Shown: piece after piece, positions 23,828 through 31,522 of the stretch
How positions within the stretch are numbered: the stretch's first letter is position 1
Layout: every line of letters starts with the position of its first letter
Assembly (NCBI GenBank): GCA_030372965.1
Contig: JAUCQC010000031.1
Span: forward strand, 1-34,060
Reading direction: 5' to 3'
Length of the DNA stretch: 34,060 nt
Source: a bacterium
Lineage (GTDB): Bacteria > Zhuqueibacterota > QNDG01 > DTFT01
Notes under the pieces: generated by a model
Database searches by the model: none
What the model was told of the DNA's origin: nothing
The model's input: the letters and a program-made list of their open reading frames with translations, nothing else
Position numbers and translations under genes: made by a program

Positions 23828-24217
23828 ATGCCCAAACGCATTCTGCTGATCGATGACGACCAGGATTTCGTGAGTATGAACCGGATGGCGCTTGAAAAGG
23901 CCGGATATCAGGTGCTGACCGCGTATGACGGAAAGGAAGGTCTCGAGAAAGCGGTCCGCGAGAAGCCCGACTGCATCGTTCTGGACGTAATGATGACCGA
24001 GGAAACCGAGGGTTTCCACACCGCCAAGGCGATACGGGAACACGAGGCCCTCGGCCGGACGCCGATTCTCATGCTGACCTCGATCCGGGAAGCCATGGAT
24101 CTGCCCTTCAAGTACGAACCGGACGAACAGTTTCTGCCGGTCACGGAATTCGTCGAAAAGCCTCTGCCGCCCGCCGAGCTGGTGGCCAGGGTGGCGAAGC
24201 TGACGGAGAAGCAGTAG
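23828..24217 (+). CDS. Stand-alone receiver (CheY-like response regulator)
   Basis: A 129-residue receiver domain with acidic pocket DDDQD, phospho-Asp in CIVLDVMMTEETEGF, Thr in ILMLTSIRE and Lys in FVEKPLPPAEL. There is no output domain. GGAGG at 23817-23821 gives a good start. It is transcribed away from rex and followed by a beta-barrel gene. Receivers of this kind often sit near [FeFe]-hydrogenase genes. It could be a partner of the hydrogenase-like kinase on the other side of the operon, but there is no direct evidence. Confidence 0.85.
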   Translation: MPKRILLIDDDQDFVSMNRMALEKAGYQVLTAYDGKEGLEKAVREKPDCIVLDVMMTEETEGFHTAKAIREHEALGRTPILMLTSIREAMDLPFKYEPDEQFLPVTEFVEKPLPPAELVARVAKLTEKQ

Positions 24218-24246
24218 GCCGGCCAACAGAGGGGAGGAAACGAAAC

Positions 24247-25035
24247 ATGAAAAAGGCGCGATTCATTCCGCTCCTTGCCCTGGCACCGGCGCTCCTCTTC
24301 GGCCAGGCCGCGAATGAGAAAGGCAAAGTCTTCACCGTCAAATTGGGGCCGAATCATCAGGCCTCACAGATCGGGCTGGCGGGAAAACGGCTTCAACCGT
24401 ACGCCGGCCTGGACTATCTTTCGGCTTCCTTCACGGCGGACATGGGCCTGCTCATGTGGGCCGAGAATCCCTCGACCCTCGAGCTCGTGAAGGCCCTCAA
24501 AATCGGCGCGGTGGTGGACGGTTCGGTCTCATTCTGGATGCCCCATGCGGGCGCGAAGTACTATCTGGCGGACGGCGAATCGCGGCCGTACGTGTTCGGG
24601 GGCGTGTACAGGAACTTCTCCTCGATCGACGCCGCGCTTGACCTGAAACTCCAGGGCTACGACGAGAACGGGGAGGAAGCGGGCGACCCGATGTCCTCGG
24701 ACACGGACCTGCTGGAGGACGATCTGAAGGAATTCGTCGAGAGCCTGCTCAATCACTGGGGCGTGCAGGCCGGGTTCGGGGTCGAGTGGCGCGTCAACAG
24801 GCATTTCGGCCTCGGCGGGGAGTACGGGGTCAAATTGAACTTCAATTCGGCCGAACAGAAGTTCAATGACACCCGCGCGCTCGAATTGCTGGGGCTGCTC
24901 CTCGGCGACACGGGGACGGAGCCGGACGCGGGCCTGGATGACCTGCTCGGGGCCGGGCGGACCGATCTCGACCTGAAACTCTCAGGGAAATACGTGTCGA
25001 GTCAGGCGTCGGTGGTGTTCAACTTCTACTTCTGA
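24247..25035 (+). CDS. Outer-membrane beta-barrel protein
   Basis: A 262-residue exported protein with a signal peptide (MKKARFIPLLALAPALLFGQ, likely cleavage after GQA). Amphipathic strands follow (YAGLDYLSASFTADMGLLMWAE, YVFGGVYRNFSS, GVQAGFGVEWRVNRHFGLGGEYGVKLNF). The last strand ends in VVFNFYF, the aromatic C-terminal outer-membrane signature. An acidic insert (about 139-175, DENGEEAGDPMSSDTDLLEDDLKE) probably forms a loop. GAGGGGAGG precedes the start by 8 nt. It lies 29 nt after the receiver gene and before a strong terminator, so the two form a short operon. Family and ligand are not recognised. Confidence 0.75.
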   Translation: MKKARFIPLLALAPALLFGQAANEKGKVFTVKLGPNHQASQIGLAGKRLQPYAGLDYLSASFTADMGLLMWAENPSTLELVKALKIGAVVDGSVSFWMPHAGAKYYLADGESRPYVFGGVYRNFSSIDAALDLKLQGYDENGEEAGDPMSSDTDLLEDDLKEFVESLLNHWGVQAGFGVEWRVNRHFGLGGEYGVKLNFNSAEQKFNDTRALELLGLLLGDTGTEPDAGLDDLLGAGRTDLDLKLSGKYVSSQASVVFNFYF

Positions 25036-25065
25036 TTTCTTCCGGCATTTCGGGTTTTTATTCCG

Positions 25066-25094
25066 GCCGGCTCCTGTTGGGGGGCCGGCTTTTT
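25066..25094 (+). terminator. Rho-independent terminator
   Basis: The stem GCCGGCTCC/GGGGCCGGC (6 perfect pairs plus 3 more with one T-G) is followed by TTTTTATTT. It ends the receiver-barrel operon. Confidence 0.8.
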
Positions 25095-25099
25095 ATTTG

Positions 25100-25309
25100 T
25101 TCCGGGTTCCAAGTTCCGGGCGGCACAGCGCATCGCGCATGGCGCAGAGCGCAAAGCGTAAAAAGAAGAGGCCCGGGGAGTGATTATCCGCAATGCTCAA
25201 GCATTGTGCCCTTTGCGCCATGCGCTCTGCCTTTGAATGGTTTCAACGGTCACTGGATTGTCCTGGATCCTCTTTCCCGACCCGGAACCCGGAACTTGAA
25301 ACCCGGAAC
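25100..25309. repeat. Nested heptad inverted-arm repeat (GTTCCGG outer, GCANNGC inner)
   Basis: The outer arms 25100-25121 and 25288-25309 are reverse complements with one mismatch and consist of GTTCCGG/GTTCCAA heptads. Inside, 25128-25158 reads as heptads GCATCGC-GCATGGC-GCAGAGC-GCAAAGC. The facing arm near 25198-25234 carries the same heptads in another order on the opposite strand. The 393-nt gap 25036-25428 thus holds a terminator, this structure and the promoter below, but no gene. Confidence 0.8.
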
Positions 25310-25342
25310 CGGACTTTTGACCAAATGTTTACAAGATAATAC

Positions 25343-25371
25343 TTGACATTCCCGAAAAATCCGGTTATTTT
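25343..25371 (+). promoter_or_regulatory. Sigma70-type promoter of the LacI-xyl operon
   Basis: -35 TTGACA (25343-25348), a 17-nt spacer and -10 TATTTT (25366-25371). The -35 box is perfect. The operator begins 12 nt after the -10 box. Confidence 0.82.
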
Positions 25372-25382
25372 ATCCAGCCTGA

Positions 25383-25396
25383 CGTTAACGTTAACG
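25383..25396. promoter_or_regulatory. LacI-family operator
   Basis: CGTTAACGTTAACG is a perfect 14-bp palindrome with a central CG, the usual design of LacI/GalR operators. It covers the predicted transcription start of the LacI-type gene, so autorepression and control of the two enzymes downstream are likely. Confidence 0.8.
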
Positions 25397-25428
25397 CAAA
25401 TTCCGCCCCCGGGAGGGTCCGCCGTCCC

Positions 25429-26556
25429 ATGGTCACCATCCGCGAAATCGCCCGGAAAGCCGGCGTCTCCATCGGCACCGTGGACCGGGCCCTGCACAAC
25501 CGGGGCCGCGTGTCCAAGGCGACGCAGGAGAGGATCGCGCGGATCATCGCCGAGTGCCGGTACAAGCCCAACGTGTTCGCGAGCCATCTGTCCCTGGCCA
25601 AACAGTACACGTTCGCGGTCCTGACCCCGGAGCCCGAGCAGGACGGCCGCTACTGGGAGCTTCCGATGCGGGGCATCCGCAAGGCCGCGGAGGAACTGAA
25701 ACCCTACCCGATCCGCATCTGGCCCGTCCATTACGACAAGTATTCCGAAGCGTCCTTTTTCAAGGCGGGGGAAAAGATCCTGAAATCCAGGTCGGAGGCG
25801 GACGGCCTCGTCATCGCGCCAGTGCTTTCCGCCGCCTCGGAAACCTTCATCCGCAGAATCCCCCCGGCCCTGCCGTACGTCTTCATCGATTCCTATGTGC
25901 CGGACACGTCCTGCCTATCCCGCATCGCCCAGAATCCCTACCGGAGCGGCGCGCTCGGGGCCCGGCTGATGGACCTGCTCATCGGCGGAAAGGGCACGGT
26001 CGCGGTGTGCCGCATGGTTCCGCGCGATTACCACATCGACGACCGGGTCAACGGATTCACCGAGGCGCTCCGGTTCCGGAAGGACGTGGAAATCGTGTCC
26101 TTCGAAGCCGACCGCAAGACGGACGAGGCGGTTTTCTACCATCTGGCGGAGCGCATTCTCGCCGAACGGCCCTCGTGCAACGGCATATTCGTGCCCAACT
26201 CCCTGGGCCACCAGGTGGCGCAGCTGCTCAAGGAGCGGGTGCCGCCGGGCCGCATCCATCTCATCGGGTACGACCTGGTCGAGCCGAACCTTCCGTTCCT
26301 GAAGGACGGCTGGATCCGCTTCCTGATCAGCCAGCGGCCGGACGTGCAGGGCTATCAGGGCATTCAGCTCCTGGTTCAGCATCTCCTGCTGAAGAATCCC
26401 GTGCCGGCGGAGATGAATCTTCCGATCGACATCGTCACGGCCGAAAACCTGGACGAGCACGCCGGAACCGACCCGCAGGAACGCGCGGGCCGGTCCGCCG
26501 AGGCGGTTGAAGCGCGCGGAGCGCGTCCGGCGGGCCGCAGGGCTGTCAGAAAATAA
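25429..26556 (+). CDS. LacI-family transcriptional regulator
   Basis: A 375-residue regulator. The N-terminal helix-turn-helix and hinge helix (MVTIREIARKAGVSIGTVDRALHNRGRVSKATQERI) are classical LacI. The rest is a periplasmic-binding-protein-like effector domain (about 60-345: FAVLTPEPEQDGRYWELPMRGIRKAAEE ... GIFVPNSLGHQVAQLL ... HLIGYDLVEPNLPFLKDG). The C-terminal 30 residues are low-complexity and charged. It stands 34 nt before a xylose-isomerase-like gene and behind its own palindromic operator, so the effector is probably the sugar used by the operon (xylose or a related pentose; inference). No clear Shine-Dalgarno is seen other than GGGAGG at 25411-25416. Confidence 0.88.
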   Translation: MVTIREIARKAGVSIGTVDRALHNRGRVSKATQERIARIIAECRYKPNVFASHLSLAKQYTFAVLTPEPEQDGRYWELPMRGIRKAAEELKPYPIRIWPVHYDKYSEASFFKAGEKILKSRSEADGLVIAPVLSAASETFIRRIPPALPYVFIDSYVPDTSCLSRIAQNPYRSGALGARLMDLLIGGKGTVAVCRMVPRDYHIDDRVNGFTEALRFRKDVEIVSFEADRKTDEAVFYHLAERILAERPSCNGIFVPNSLGHQVAQLLKERVPPGRIHLIGYDLVEPNLPFLKDGWIRFLISQRPDVQGYQGIQLLVQHLLLKNPVPAEMNLPIDIVTAENLDEHAGTDPQERAGRSAEAVEARGARPAGRRAVRK

Positions 26557-26590
26557 ACCCATCACGTTTCACCCCATCACGGGAGGCCGT

Positions 26591-27697
26591 ATGGCTTATC
26601 AGTTGAAGGACCTGCAGTATCAGAAGGCTGCGAACGACCCCAAGAAGATGCTCGAGAACCTGAAGAAGGATCTGAAGATCCGGACCTCGGTGGGCATCTG
26701 GTATTTCACGCCGGGCGGCGGACGTTTCCACGACCGTTTCGTCAAGGAGGCGTCGGTTCCGGAGCGCCTGAAGATGGCCGAGGATCTGGCCAAGTTCGGC
26801 GTCACCGGAATCGAGGCGCATTACCCGGACGAAGTGAACGAGGACAACCTGCACCTGTTCCAGCAGCTCGAGAAGAACGCGGGCATCAAGCTCATCGGCG
26901 TCCCCTTCTCCCATTTCTTCCACAAGCGGTTCGAGTTCGGCAGCCTGTCCAGCCCCGATCCGGCCGTGCGCAAGGAGGCGAAGGCCATCGCGGTGAAGGG
27001 GCTCCAGCTGGTCCAGGCCGCGGGCGCGGGCGCCGCGATCTCCTGGCCGGGCATGGACGGGTACCGTTACATCCACGGCAAGCCCTACATGCAGATGTGG
27101 GACTGGTTTGAATCCTCCATGGCCGAGGCCATGGACGAGGTGCCGGGCGTGCGCGTGGCCATCGAGCCCAAGGGCTATGAGCCCGCGCCGAACAACATCT
27201 ACCGCACGACCGCGGAGGGCGTTCTCGCCTGCCAGCGCATCGAGGCCAAGCTGAAAAACCCGAAGAACGTCGAGCTGCTCAAGAAGGGCGTGACCCTCAT
27301 GGGCCTGAACCCCGAGATCGGGCACGTCAAGATGAGCTTCGAGATGCTGCCCGCCGCCTATGCCCTGTGCATGATGGAAGGCCGGCTGGCGCACACCCAC
27401 TGGAACAGCCAGCCCGACGGAAACTACGACCAGGACAACAACGTCGGCGTGGTCAACTTCCCCGAAACCGAGGCCCTGCTCTACACGCTGTGGGCGCACG
27501 GGTACGACGAGTACTTCGGCATCGACATCAATCCCGAGAACATGCCGTTCCAGAAGGCGGTCGAGATCAACGTCATGGCGATTCAGCGCCTCAAGGAGCG
27601 CGTCGCGCGCCTGCCGCACGAGAAGCTGATGGCCTGCCATCTCGATCCCGCCAATCACCGCGGAGAGCTCGAGGAAATTCTCATCAAAAACTGGTAG
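26591..27697 (+). CDS. Divergent xylose-isomerase-type TIM-barrel protein
   Basis: A 368-residue sugar isomerase of the xylose isomerase-like TIM-barrel superfamily. Segments can be laid on the metal sites of XylA: AIEPKGYEP (like KPKEP), LNPEIGHVKMSF (Glu and His, like NIEVNHATLA), NYDQDNN (Asp-x-Asp, like WDTD) and GIDINPENMP (Asp, like FDAK). Overall identity to classical XylA appears low and it is shorter (about 440 for class II), so it is a distant class. GGGAGG at 26581-26586 fixes ATG 26591; an upstream in-frame start overlaps the regulator. Ten bases separate it from a xylulokinase gene, which supports an aldose-ketose isomerase. L-rhamnose-type or epimerase activity is the alternative. 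Confidence 0.75.
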   Translation: MAYQLKDLQYQKAANDPKKMLENLKKDLKIRTSVGIWYFTPGGGRFHDRFVKEASVPERLKMAEDLAKFGVTGIEAHYPDEVNEDNLHLFQQLEKNAGIKLIGVPFSHFFHKRFEFGSLSSPDPAVRKEAKAIAVKGLQLVQAAGAGAAISWPGMDGYRYIHGKPYMQMWDWFESSMAEAMDEVPGVRVAIEPKGYEPAPNNIYRTTAEGVLACQRIEAKLKNPKNVELLKKGVTLMGLNPEIGHVKMSFEMLPAAYALCMMEGRLAHTHWNSQPDGNYDQDNNVGVVNFPETEALLYTLWAHGYDEYFGIDINPENMPFQKAVEINVMAIQRLKERVARLPHEKLMACHLDPANHRGELEEILIKNW

Positions 27698-27706
27698 GAG
27701 CGGGCC

Positions 27707-29296
27707 ATGTCCGAATCGCTTTTCGCGGGCCTGGACGTCTCCACCCAGGGCACCAAGCTCGTGGTGATCGACCCCGCCGGCGCCGATGTCGTGTACGTCG
27801 GCGGGGTGAACTACGACGCCGACCTGCCGCAGTACGGCACGAAGGACGGCGTCATGCGCGACCGGGGGGAGGGCGCTTCCGAGTCCGACCCCCGCATGTG
27901 GATCGAGGCGGTGCGCCGCGTGTTCGCGGCCGCGAAATCCGCGGGCGTCGACTTCGGCCGGATCCGCTGCGTGTCCGTGAGCGGGCAGCAGCACGGCCTC
28001 GTGTCGCTCGACGCCGCGGGCGAACTCACCCGCCCGGCCAGCAAGCTGTGGAACGACTTCTCCACGTCGGAGGAGTGCCGCATTCTGACGGAAAAACTCG
28101 GCGGTTTGAAGGCCGTGATCCGCGAGACCGGCAACAGCCAGCGGACCGGCTACACCGCGGCCAAGATTTTCCACATGAAGCGGCACGAACCGCAGGCGTT
28201 CCGGAAAACCGCCACTTTCTTTCTGGTGCACAATTACATCAACTGGGTGCTGACCGGGGGCAAGGACGGCGGCGTGCGCGTCATGGAGCCCGGCGACACC
28301 TCGGGCATGGCGCTCTGGAACCCGAAAACCGGGCGCTGGTCCAAGAAGGCGCTCGCCGCGATCGATCCCTCACTGGCGAAGCGGATCCCGCCGGTGAAGC
28401 CCTCGGACGCGAGCATCGGCCGCATCGGCGCCGCGTTCGTCCGCGAATTCGGGTTCCCGGCGGACTGCCGGATCGACGCGGGGTGCGGCGACAACATGTA
28501 CGGCGCGGTCGGCACGGGCAATGTCGTGCCGGGCATCGTGACCGTCAGCCTCGGGACCAGCGGCACGGCGTACACGTTCATGAAGACGCCGTACGTGGAC
28601 CCGACCGGCGAGATCGCCGCGTTCTGCGACAGCACGGGGCATTACCTCCCCCTGCTCTGCGTGTCCAACCTGGCGAACGGGTACAACGAGATCCTCCGCC
28701 TGCACGGCATCTCTCACGAGGGCTTCAACACGCTTGTGAAGAAAACGAAGCCGGGCAACGGCGGCCGCCTGCTTCTGCCCTGGTACATGGGCGAACGCAC
28801 GCCGGACCTGCCCTGGGCCACGCCGCTGTATTTCGGATTCGGGCTCGATGACTTCACGCCCGAAATCCTCAGCCGCGCCGTCCTGGAGGGCCACGTCCTC
28901 AACCTGTTCGAGGGGTTCTGCCGCATGCCGGTGAAGCCGAAGGAAATCCGGCTCACGGGCGGCATGTCCAAGTCCGAGGCCTGGTGCCAGACCATCGCCG
29001 ACGTGTTCGAGGCGGAGACGGTGCCGGTCGAGGGCGAGGGCGCGGCGCTCGGCGCCGCCCTGCACGCGGCATGGGTGTGGAAGAAGGAGTATGGGAAGGG
29101 CGGCAAGTCCGCCAAGCTGGCCGATGTGGTGAAGCCGTTTGTGAAGCTCGACGAGTCGCGCAGGAAGAAGCCGGTGGCGGAGAACGTCGCCGTGTATCGC
29201 GCGATGAAGAAGGCCTACTTCGCGCTCTCCGGCCGCGTCCGCGGCAAGGGCGGGGACGATCCGTTCGAGCTGAGAACGAAGATAACAAATTCATAG
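27707..29296 (+). CDS. xylB: FGGY-family sugar kinase, probable xylulokinase
   Basis: A 529-residue kinase of the FGGY/ASKHA fold. Motifs: N-terminal phosphate loop GLDVSTQGTKLVVID; SVSGQQHGLVSLD and WNDFSTSEEC, typical of xylulokinases; ATP-side GTSGTAYTF; C-terminal RLTGGMSKSEAWCQTIADVFEAETVPVEGEGAALGAA. The length exceeds the usual 480-500 because of an N-terminal insert (about 40-60) and a Lys-rich tail. GGAG 4-8 nt upstream of the ATG overlaps the isomerase stop. With the isomerase it would convert xylose to xylulose 5-phosphate. No sugar transporter is encoded nearby. Confidence 0.83.
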   Translation: MSESLFAGLDVSTQGTKLVVIDPAGADVVYVGGVNYDADLPQYGTKDGVMRDRGEGASESDPRMWIEAVRRVFAAAKSAGVDFGRIRCVSVSGQQHGLVSLDAAGELTRPASKLWNDFSTSEECRILTEKLGGLKAVIRETGNSQRTGYTAAKIFHMKRHEPQAFRKTATFFLVHNYINWVLTGGKDGGVRVMEPGDTSGMALWNPKTGRWSKKALAAIDPSLAKRIPPVKPSDASIGRIGAAFVREFGFPADCRIDAGCGDNMYGAVGTGNVVPGIVTVSLGTSGTAYTFMKTPYVDPTGEIAAFCDSTGHYLPLLCVSNLANGYNEILRLHGISHEGFNTLVKKTKPGNGGRLLLPWYMGERTPDLPWATPLYFGFGLDDFTPEILSRAVLEGHVLNLFEGFCRMPVKPKEIRLTGGMSKSEAWCQTIADVFEAETVPVEGEGAALGAALHAAWVWKKEYGKGGKSAKLADVVKPFVKLDESRRKKPVAENVAVYRAMKKAYFALSGRVRGKGGDDPFELRTKITNS

Positions 29297-29313
29297 TGAA
29301 TGGTTCGCACACC

Positions 29314-29360
29314 GGATTTCAGGCTTCAGCCTTTCAATGAAATCCTGAAGGATTAATTCC
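29314..29360. repeat. REP-like hairpin pair after the xyl operon
   Basis: A reverse unit at 29314-29337 (stem AGGC/GCCT, loop TTCA) abuts a forward unit at 29337-29360 (stem ATCC/GGAT, loop TGAA). The stem types and their order are the same as in the pair at 171-230, upstream of the transposase. Confidence 0.87.
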
Positions 29361-29367
29361 ATGTATT

Positions 29368-29407
29368 CGGGTATCCTCCCTCCGGAGGATACCCGACTCT
29401 TTTTTTT
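29368..29407 (+). terminator. Strong rho-independent terminator of the xyl operon
   Basis: A perfect 12-bp stem (CGGGTATCCTCC with GGAGGATACCCG, loop CTCC) is followed by ACTC and eight T residues. Confidence 0.92.
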
Positions 29408-29472
29408 ACCGGCCGGCCGGAACCGGCCCTTCGGGAAGACGTAAAACATCCAAGTCAACGATCGGATCGGAT

Positions 29473-30621
29473 ATGAAATACAGGCCATTCGGCAAAACGG
29501 GCTGGAACGTCTCGGCGCTGGGATTCGGCGCCATGCGCCTGCCGGTCACGGACGGCCGTGACGGCGGTCCGGCAGTGGACGAGAAGGAATCGATCCGGAT
29601 GATACGGGCCGCGATCGACGGCGGCGTGAACTACGTGGACACGGCGTATCCCTATCACGGGGGCGTGAGCGAAACCGTCGTCGGCAAGGCGCTCGCCGAC
29701 GGGTACAGGTCCCGGGTGCGGCTTGCGACCAAGAGCCCGGTGTGGCTGATTCAGAAATCCGGGGATTTCGATCGGTTTCTGAACGAACAATTGTCCCGCC
29801 TGGGTACGGACCGGATCGATTATTACCTGCTTCACGCGCTTGATCAGACCCGGTGGGAGAAAACCGTGCTCCGGCACGGGCTTCTCGACAAAGGTGAAAA
29901 AGCCGTGGCCGACGGAAGAATCGGGGCGCTCGGTTTCTCCTTTCATGACGGGTTCGAAACGTTCATGCGGATACTGGACGGGTATGACCGATGGGGGATG
30001 TGCCAGATCCAATACAATTACCTCGATATCGAAAACCAGGCCGGGACACGCGGTCTCAGGGAAGCGGCCAAGCGCGGTCTTCCCGTGGTCGTCATGGAAC
30101 CCCTTCTGGGCGGAAGGCTGGCGCGGCCGCCCGTGAAAATCCGAACAATGATGGATGCCCGCCCGGTCCGCAGGTCCCCGGCGGAATGGGCCCTGACCTG
30201 GCTGTGGGACCAGCCCGAGGTGTCCACGGTGCTCAGCGGCATGAGCGCGATGCCGGAGGTGATCGATAATCTCGCGGTCGCGGGGCGGTGCGAACCGGGC
30301 ATGCTCGGGGGGGCGGAACGCGATTGGATCGGATCGGTGCGGCAGGCCTACAGGGAATGCGCGCCCATCCCGTGCACGAACTGCGGTTACTGCATGCCCT
30401 GTCCGCACGGCGTCCTGATACCGGCCAATTTCGGATTATACAATGACATGTTCATGCATGAGAATCCCGGGGCGCCCCGTTTCAGCTACGCGAATTTCTT
30501 CCCGGACGCCGGCAAAGCTTCGGTCTGCGCGCAATGCGGCGAATGCCTGGACAAATGCCCGCAGAAGATCGACATTCCCGGGTGGATGCCGAAGGTGCAT
30601 GAGGGGCTGGCGGGGAAATGA
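29473..30621 (+). CDS. Aldo/keto reductase with C-terminal 4Fe-4S ferredoxin domain
   Basis: A 382-residue protein. The aldo/keto reductase barrel (about 1-275) has the active-site Asp and Tyr in VNYVDTAYPYHGG, a Lys in LATKSP and a His in YYLLHAL. The C-terminal part has CTNCGYCMPCPHG and CAQCGECLDKCP, as expected for one or two Fe-S clusters. This is the COG1453-type 'ferredoxin-like' reductase common in anaerobes; the substrate is unknown. No good ribosome-binding site is visible before ATG 29473. It has its own unit after the xyl terminator and is followed by a heptad hairpin. Confidence 0.87.
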   Translation: MKYRPFGKTGWNVSALGFGAMRLPVTDGRDGGPAVDEKESIRMIRAAIDGGVNYVDTAYPYHGGVSETVVGKALADGYRSRVRLATKSPVWLIQKSGDFDRFLNEQLSRLGTDRIDYYLLHALDQTRWEKTVLRHGLLDKGEKAVADGRIGALGFSFHDGFETFMRILDGYDRWGMCQIQYNYLDIENQAGTRGLREAAKRGLPVVVMEPLLGGRLARPPVKIRTMMDARPVRRSPAEWALTWLWDQPEVSTVLSGMSAMPEVIDNLAVAGRCEPGMLGGAERDWIGSVRQAYRECAPIPCTNCGYCMPCPHGVLIPANFGLYNDMFMHENPGAPRFSYANFFPDAGKASVCAQCGECLDKCPQKIDIPGWMPKVHEGLAGK

Positions 30622-30630
30622 GATGACCCG

Positions 30631-30733
30631 GTTCCGGATTCGGAGTTCCGAGTTCCGGGTTGAAAACCGCGGAGCGCTTCTGGATGGAAAACAGTTCTTT
30701 AACTCGGAACCAGGAACTCGGAACGCGGAACTC
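30631..30733. repeat. Heptad inverted-arm repeat (GTTCCGA type)
   Basis: The left arm 30631-30661 reads GTTCCGG-ATTCGGA-GTTCCGA-GTTCCGG-GTT. The right arm 30701-30733 is, on the other strand, GAGTTCC-GCGTTCC-GAGTTCC-TGGTTCC-GAGTT. A 39-nt spacer separates them. It follows the aldo/keto reductase gene and could act as its transcript end. Confidence 0.8.
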
Positions 30734-30817
30734 TCCCCGTGACAAATCCAGTAAAAAGAAAAGGATGGGTTGTCCCGTGATGGTGAAATCGCCCGCAAAG
30801 CCCTGATCAAAAAGAAT

Positions 30818-30846
30818 TTGACTTTTGGAATTCCGGTGCCTATATT
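30818..30846 (+). promoter_or_regulatory. Sigma70-type promoter of the tRNA cluster
   Basis: -35 TTGACT (30818-30823), 17-nt spacer and -10 TATATT (30841-30846), 34 nt before tRNA-Gln. It is one of the strongest promoters in the window, as expected for stable RNA. Confidence 0.83.
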
Positions 30847-30880
30847 AAGTGCTCAATCCCGAAAAGGGAAGGTCCGCCAC

Positions 30881-30954
30881 TGGGGAGTCGTCCAACGGTA
30901 GGACATGCGGCTCTGGACCGTAGTATCGGGGTTCGAATCCCTGCTCCCCAGCCA
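30881..30954 (+). tRNA. tRNA-Gln(CTG)
   Basis: The 7-bp acceptor stem TGGGGAG/CTCCCCA includes the U1-A72 pair typical of tRNA-Gln. The anticodon loop CTCTGGA gives CTG. The T-loop GGGGTTCGAATCCC is regular, and the discriminator G is followed by an encoded CCA. Confidence 0.95.
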
Positions 30955-30960
30955 AGCGTT

Positions 30961-31034
30961 GCGCCCGTAGCTCAATTGGATAGAGCATCTGACTTCGGAT
31001 CAGAGGGTTGTGGGTTCGATTCCCTCCGGGCGTA
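30961..31034 (+). tRNA. tRNA-Arg(TCG)
   Basis: Acceptor GCGCCCG/CGGGCGT (G1-U72 wobble), anticodon stem TCTGA/TCAGA and loop CTTCGGA, so anticodon TCG. The T-stem GTGGG/CCCTC has one U-U mismatch. The 3' CCA is not encoded. It differs from the tRNA-Arg(ACG) at 31318 at only three positions. Confidence 0.93.
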
Positions 31035-31046
31035 CGGCTGAAAAAA

Positions 31047-31127
31047 GTTCCGAGTTCAGGGTTCCGTGTTCCGAGTTGTTGAATCGAGTGGTCTTTTTTC
31101 TGAACTCGAAACCCGGAACTCGGAACT
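31047..31127. repeat. Heptad inverted-arm repeat after tRNA-Arg(TCG)
   Basis: The left arm GTTCCGA-GTTCAGG-GTTCCGT-GTTCCGA-GTT (31047-31077) starts 13 nt after the tRNA. The right arm (31102-31127) is built of the same heptads on the opposite strand. The spacer is 24 nt. Confidence 0.8.
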
Positions 31128-31138
31128 GATCTCCAAAT

Positions 31139-31211
31139 GGCGCGTTCGTCTAGAGGCCTAGGACGCCGGCCTCTCACGTCGGCAACACGGGTTCGAATCC
31201 CGTACGCGCTA
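31139..31211 (+). tRNA. tRNA-Glu(CTC)
   Basis: Acceptor GGCGCGT/ACGCGCT (G1-U72 wobble), D-arm TCGTCTAGAGGCCTAGGA as in other tRNA-Glu, anticodon loop CTCTCAC giving CTC, T-arm ACGGGTTCGAATCCCGT. CCA is not encoded. Confidence 0.93.
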
Positions 31212-31220
31212 CAACATCAA

Positions 31221-31309
31221 GTTCAAAGTTCATAGTTCATAGTTCAAAGCAAAAGAGGTCTTAGTCTGGGCTTCTTCCGACTTTGAACTTTGAACGTTGA
31301 ACTTTGAAC
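31221..31309. repeat. Heptad inverted-arm repeat after tRNA-Glu (GTTCAAA type)
   Basis: The left arm GTTCAAA-GTTCATA-GTTCATA-GTTCAAA (31221-31248) starts 10 nt after the tRNA. The right arm (31280-31309), on the other strand, reads GTTCAAA-GTTCAAC-GTTCAAA-GTTCAAA. The heptad differs from that of the neighbouring arrays, but both arms of this one agree. Confidence 0.82.
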
Positions 31310-31317
31310 AGTTTCAT

Positions 31318-31391
<74 letters not shown>

Positions 31392-31405
31392 CGGTTTTAC
31401 AGACA

Positions 31406-31522
31406 GTTCCGAGTTAAGGGTTCCGAGTTCCGAGTCGAAAACGGGTGATCCCATCTTTAATATCGCATCGATGAGAAAAGGTTCATGAACCCGGAACCCG
31501 GAACCCGGAACTCGGAACTCTC
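31406..31522. repeat. Heptad inverted-arm repeat overlapping the tadA start
   Basis: The left arm GTTCCGA-GTTAAGG-GTTCCGA-GTTCCGA (31406-31433) starts 15 nt after tRNA-Arg(ACG). The right arm (31489-31522) has the same heptads on the other strand and lies inside the predicted first codons of tadA. Confidence 0.82.
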
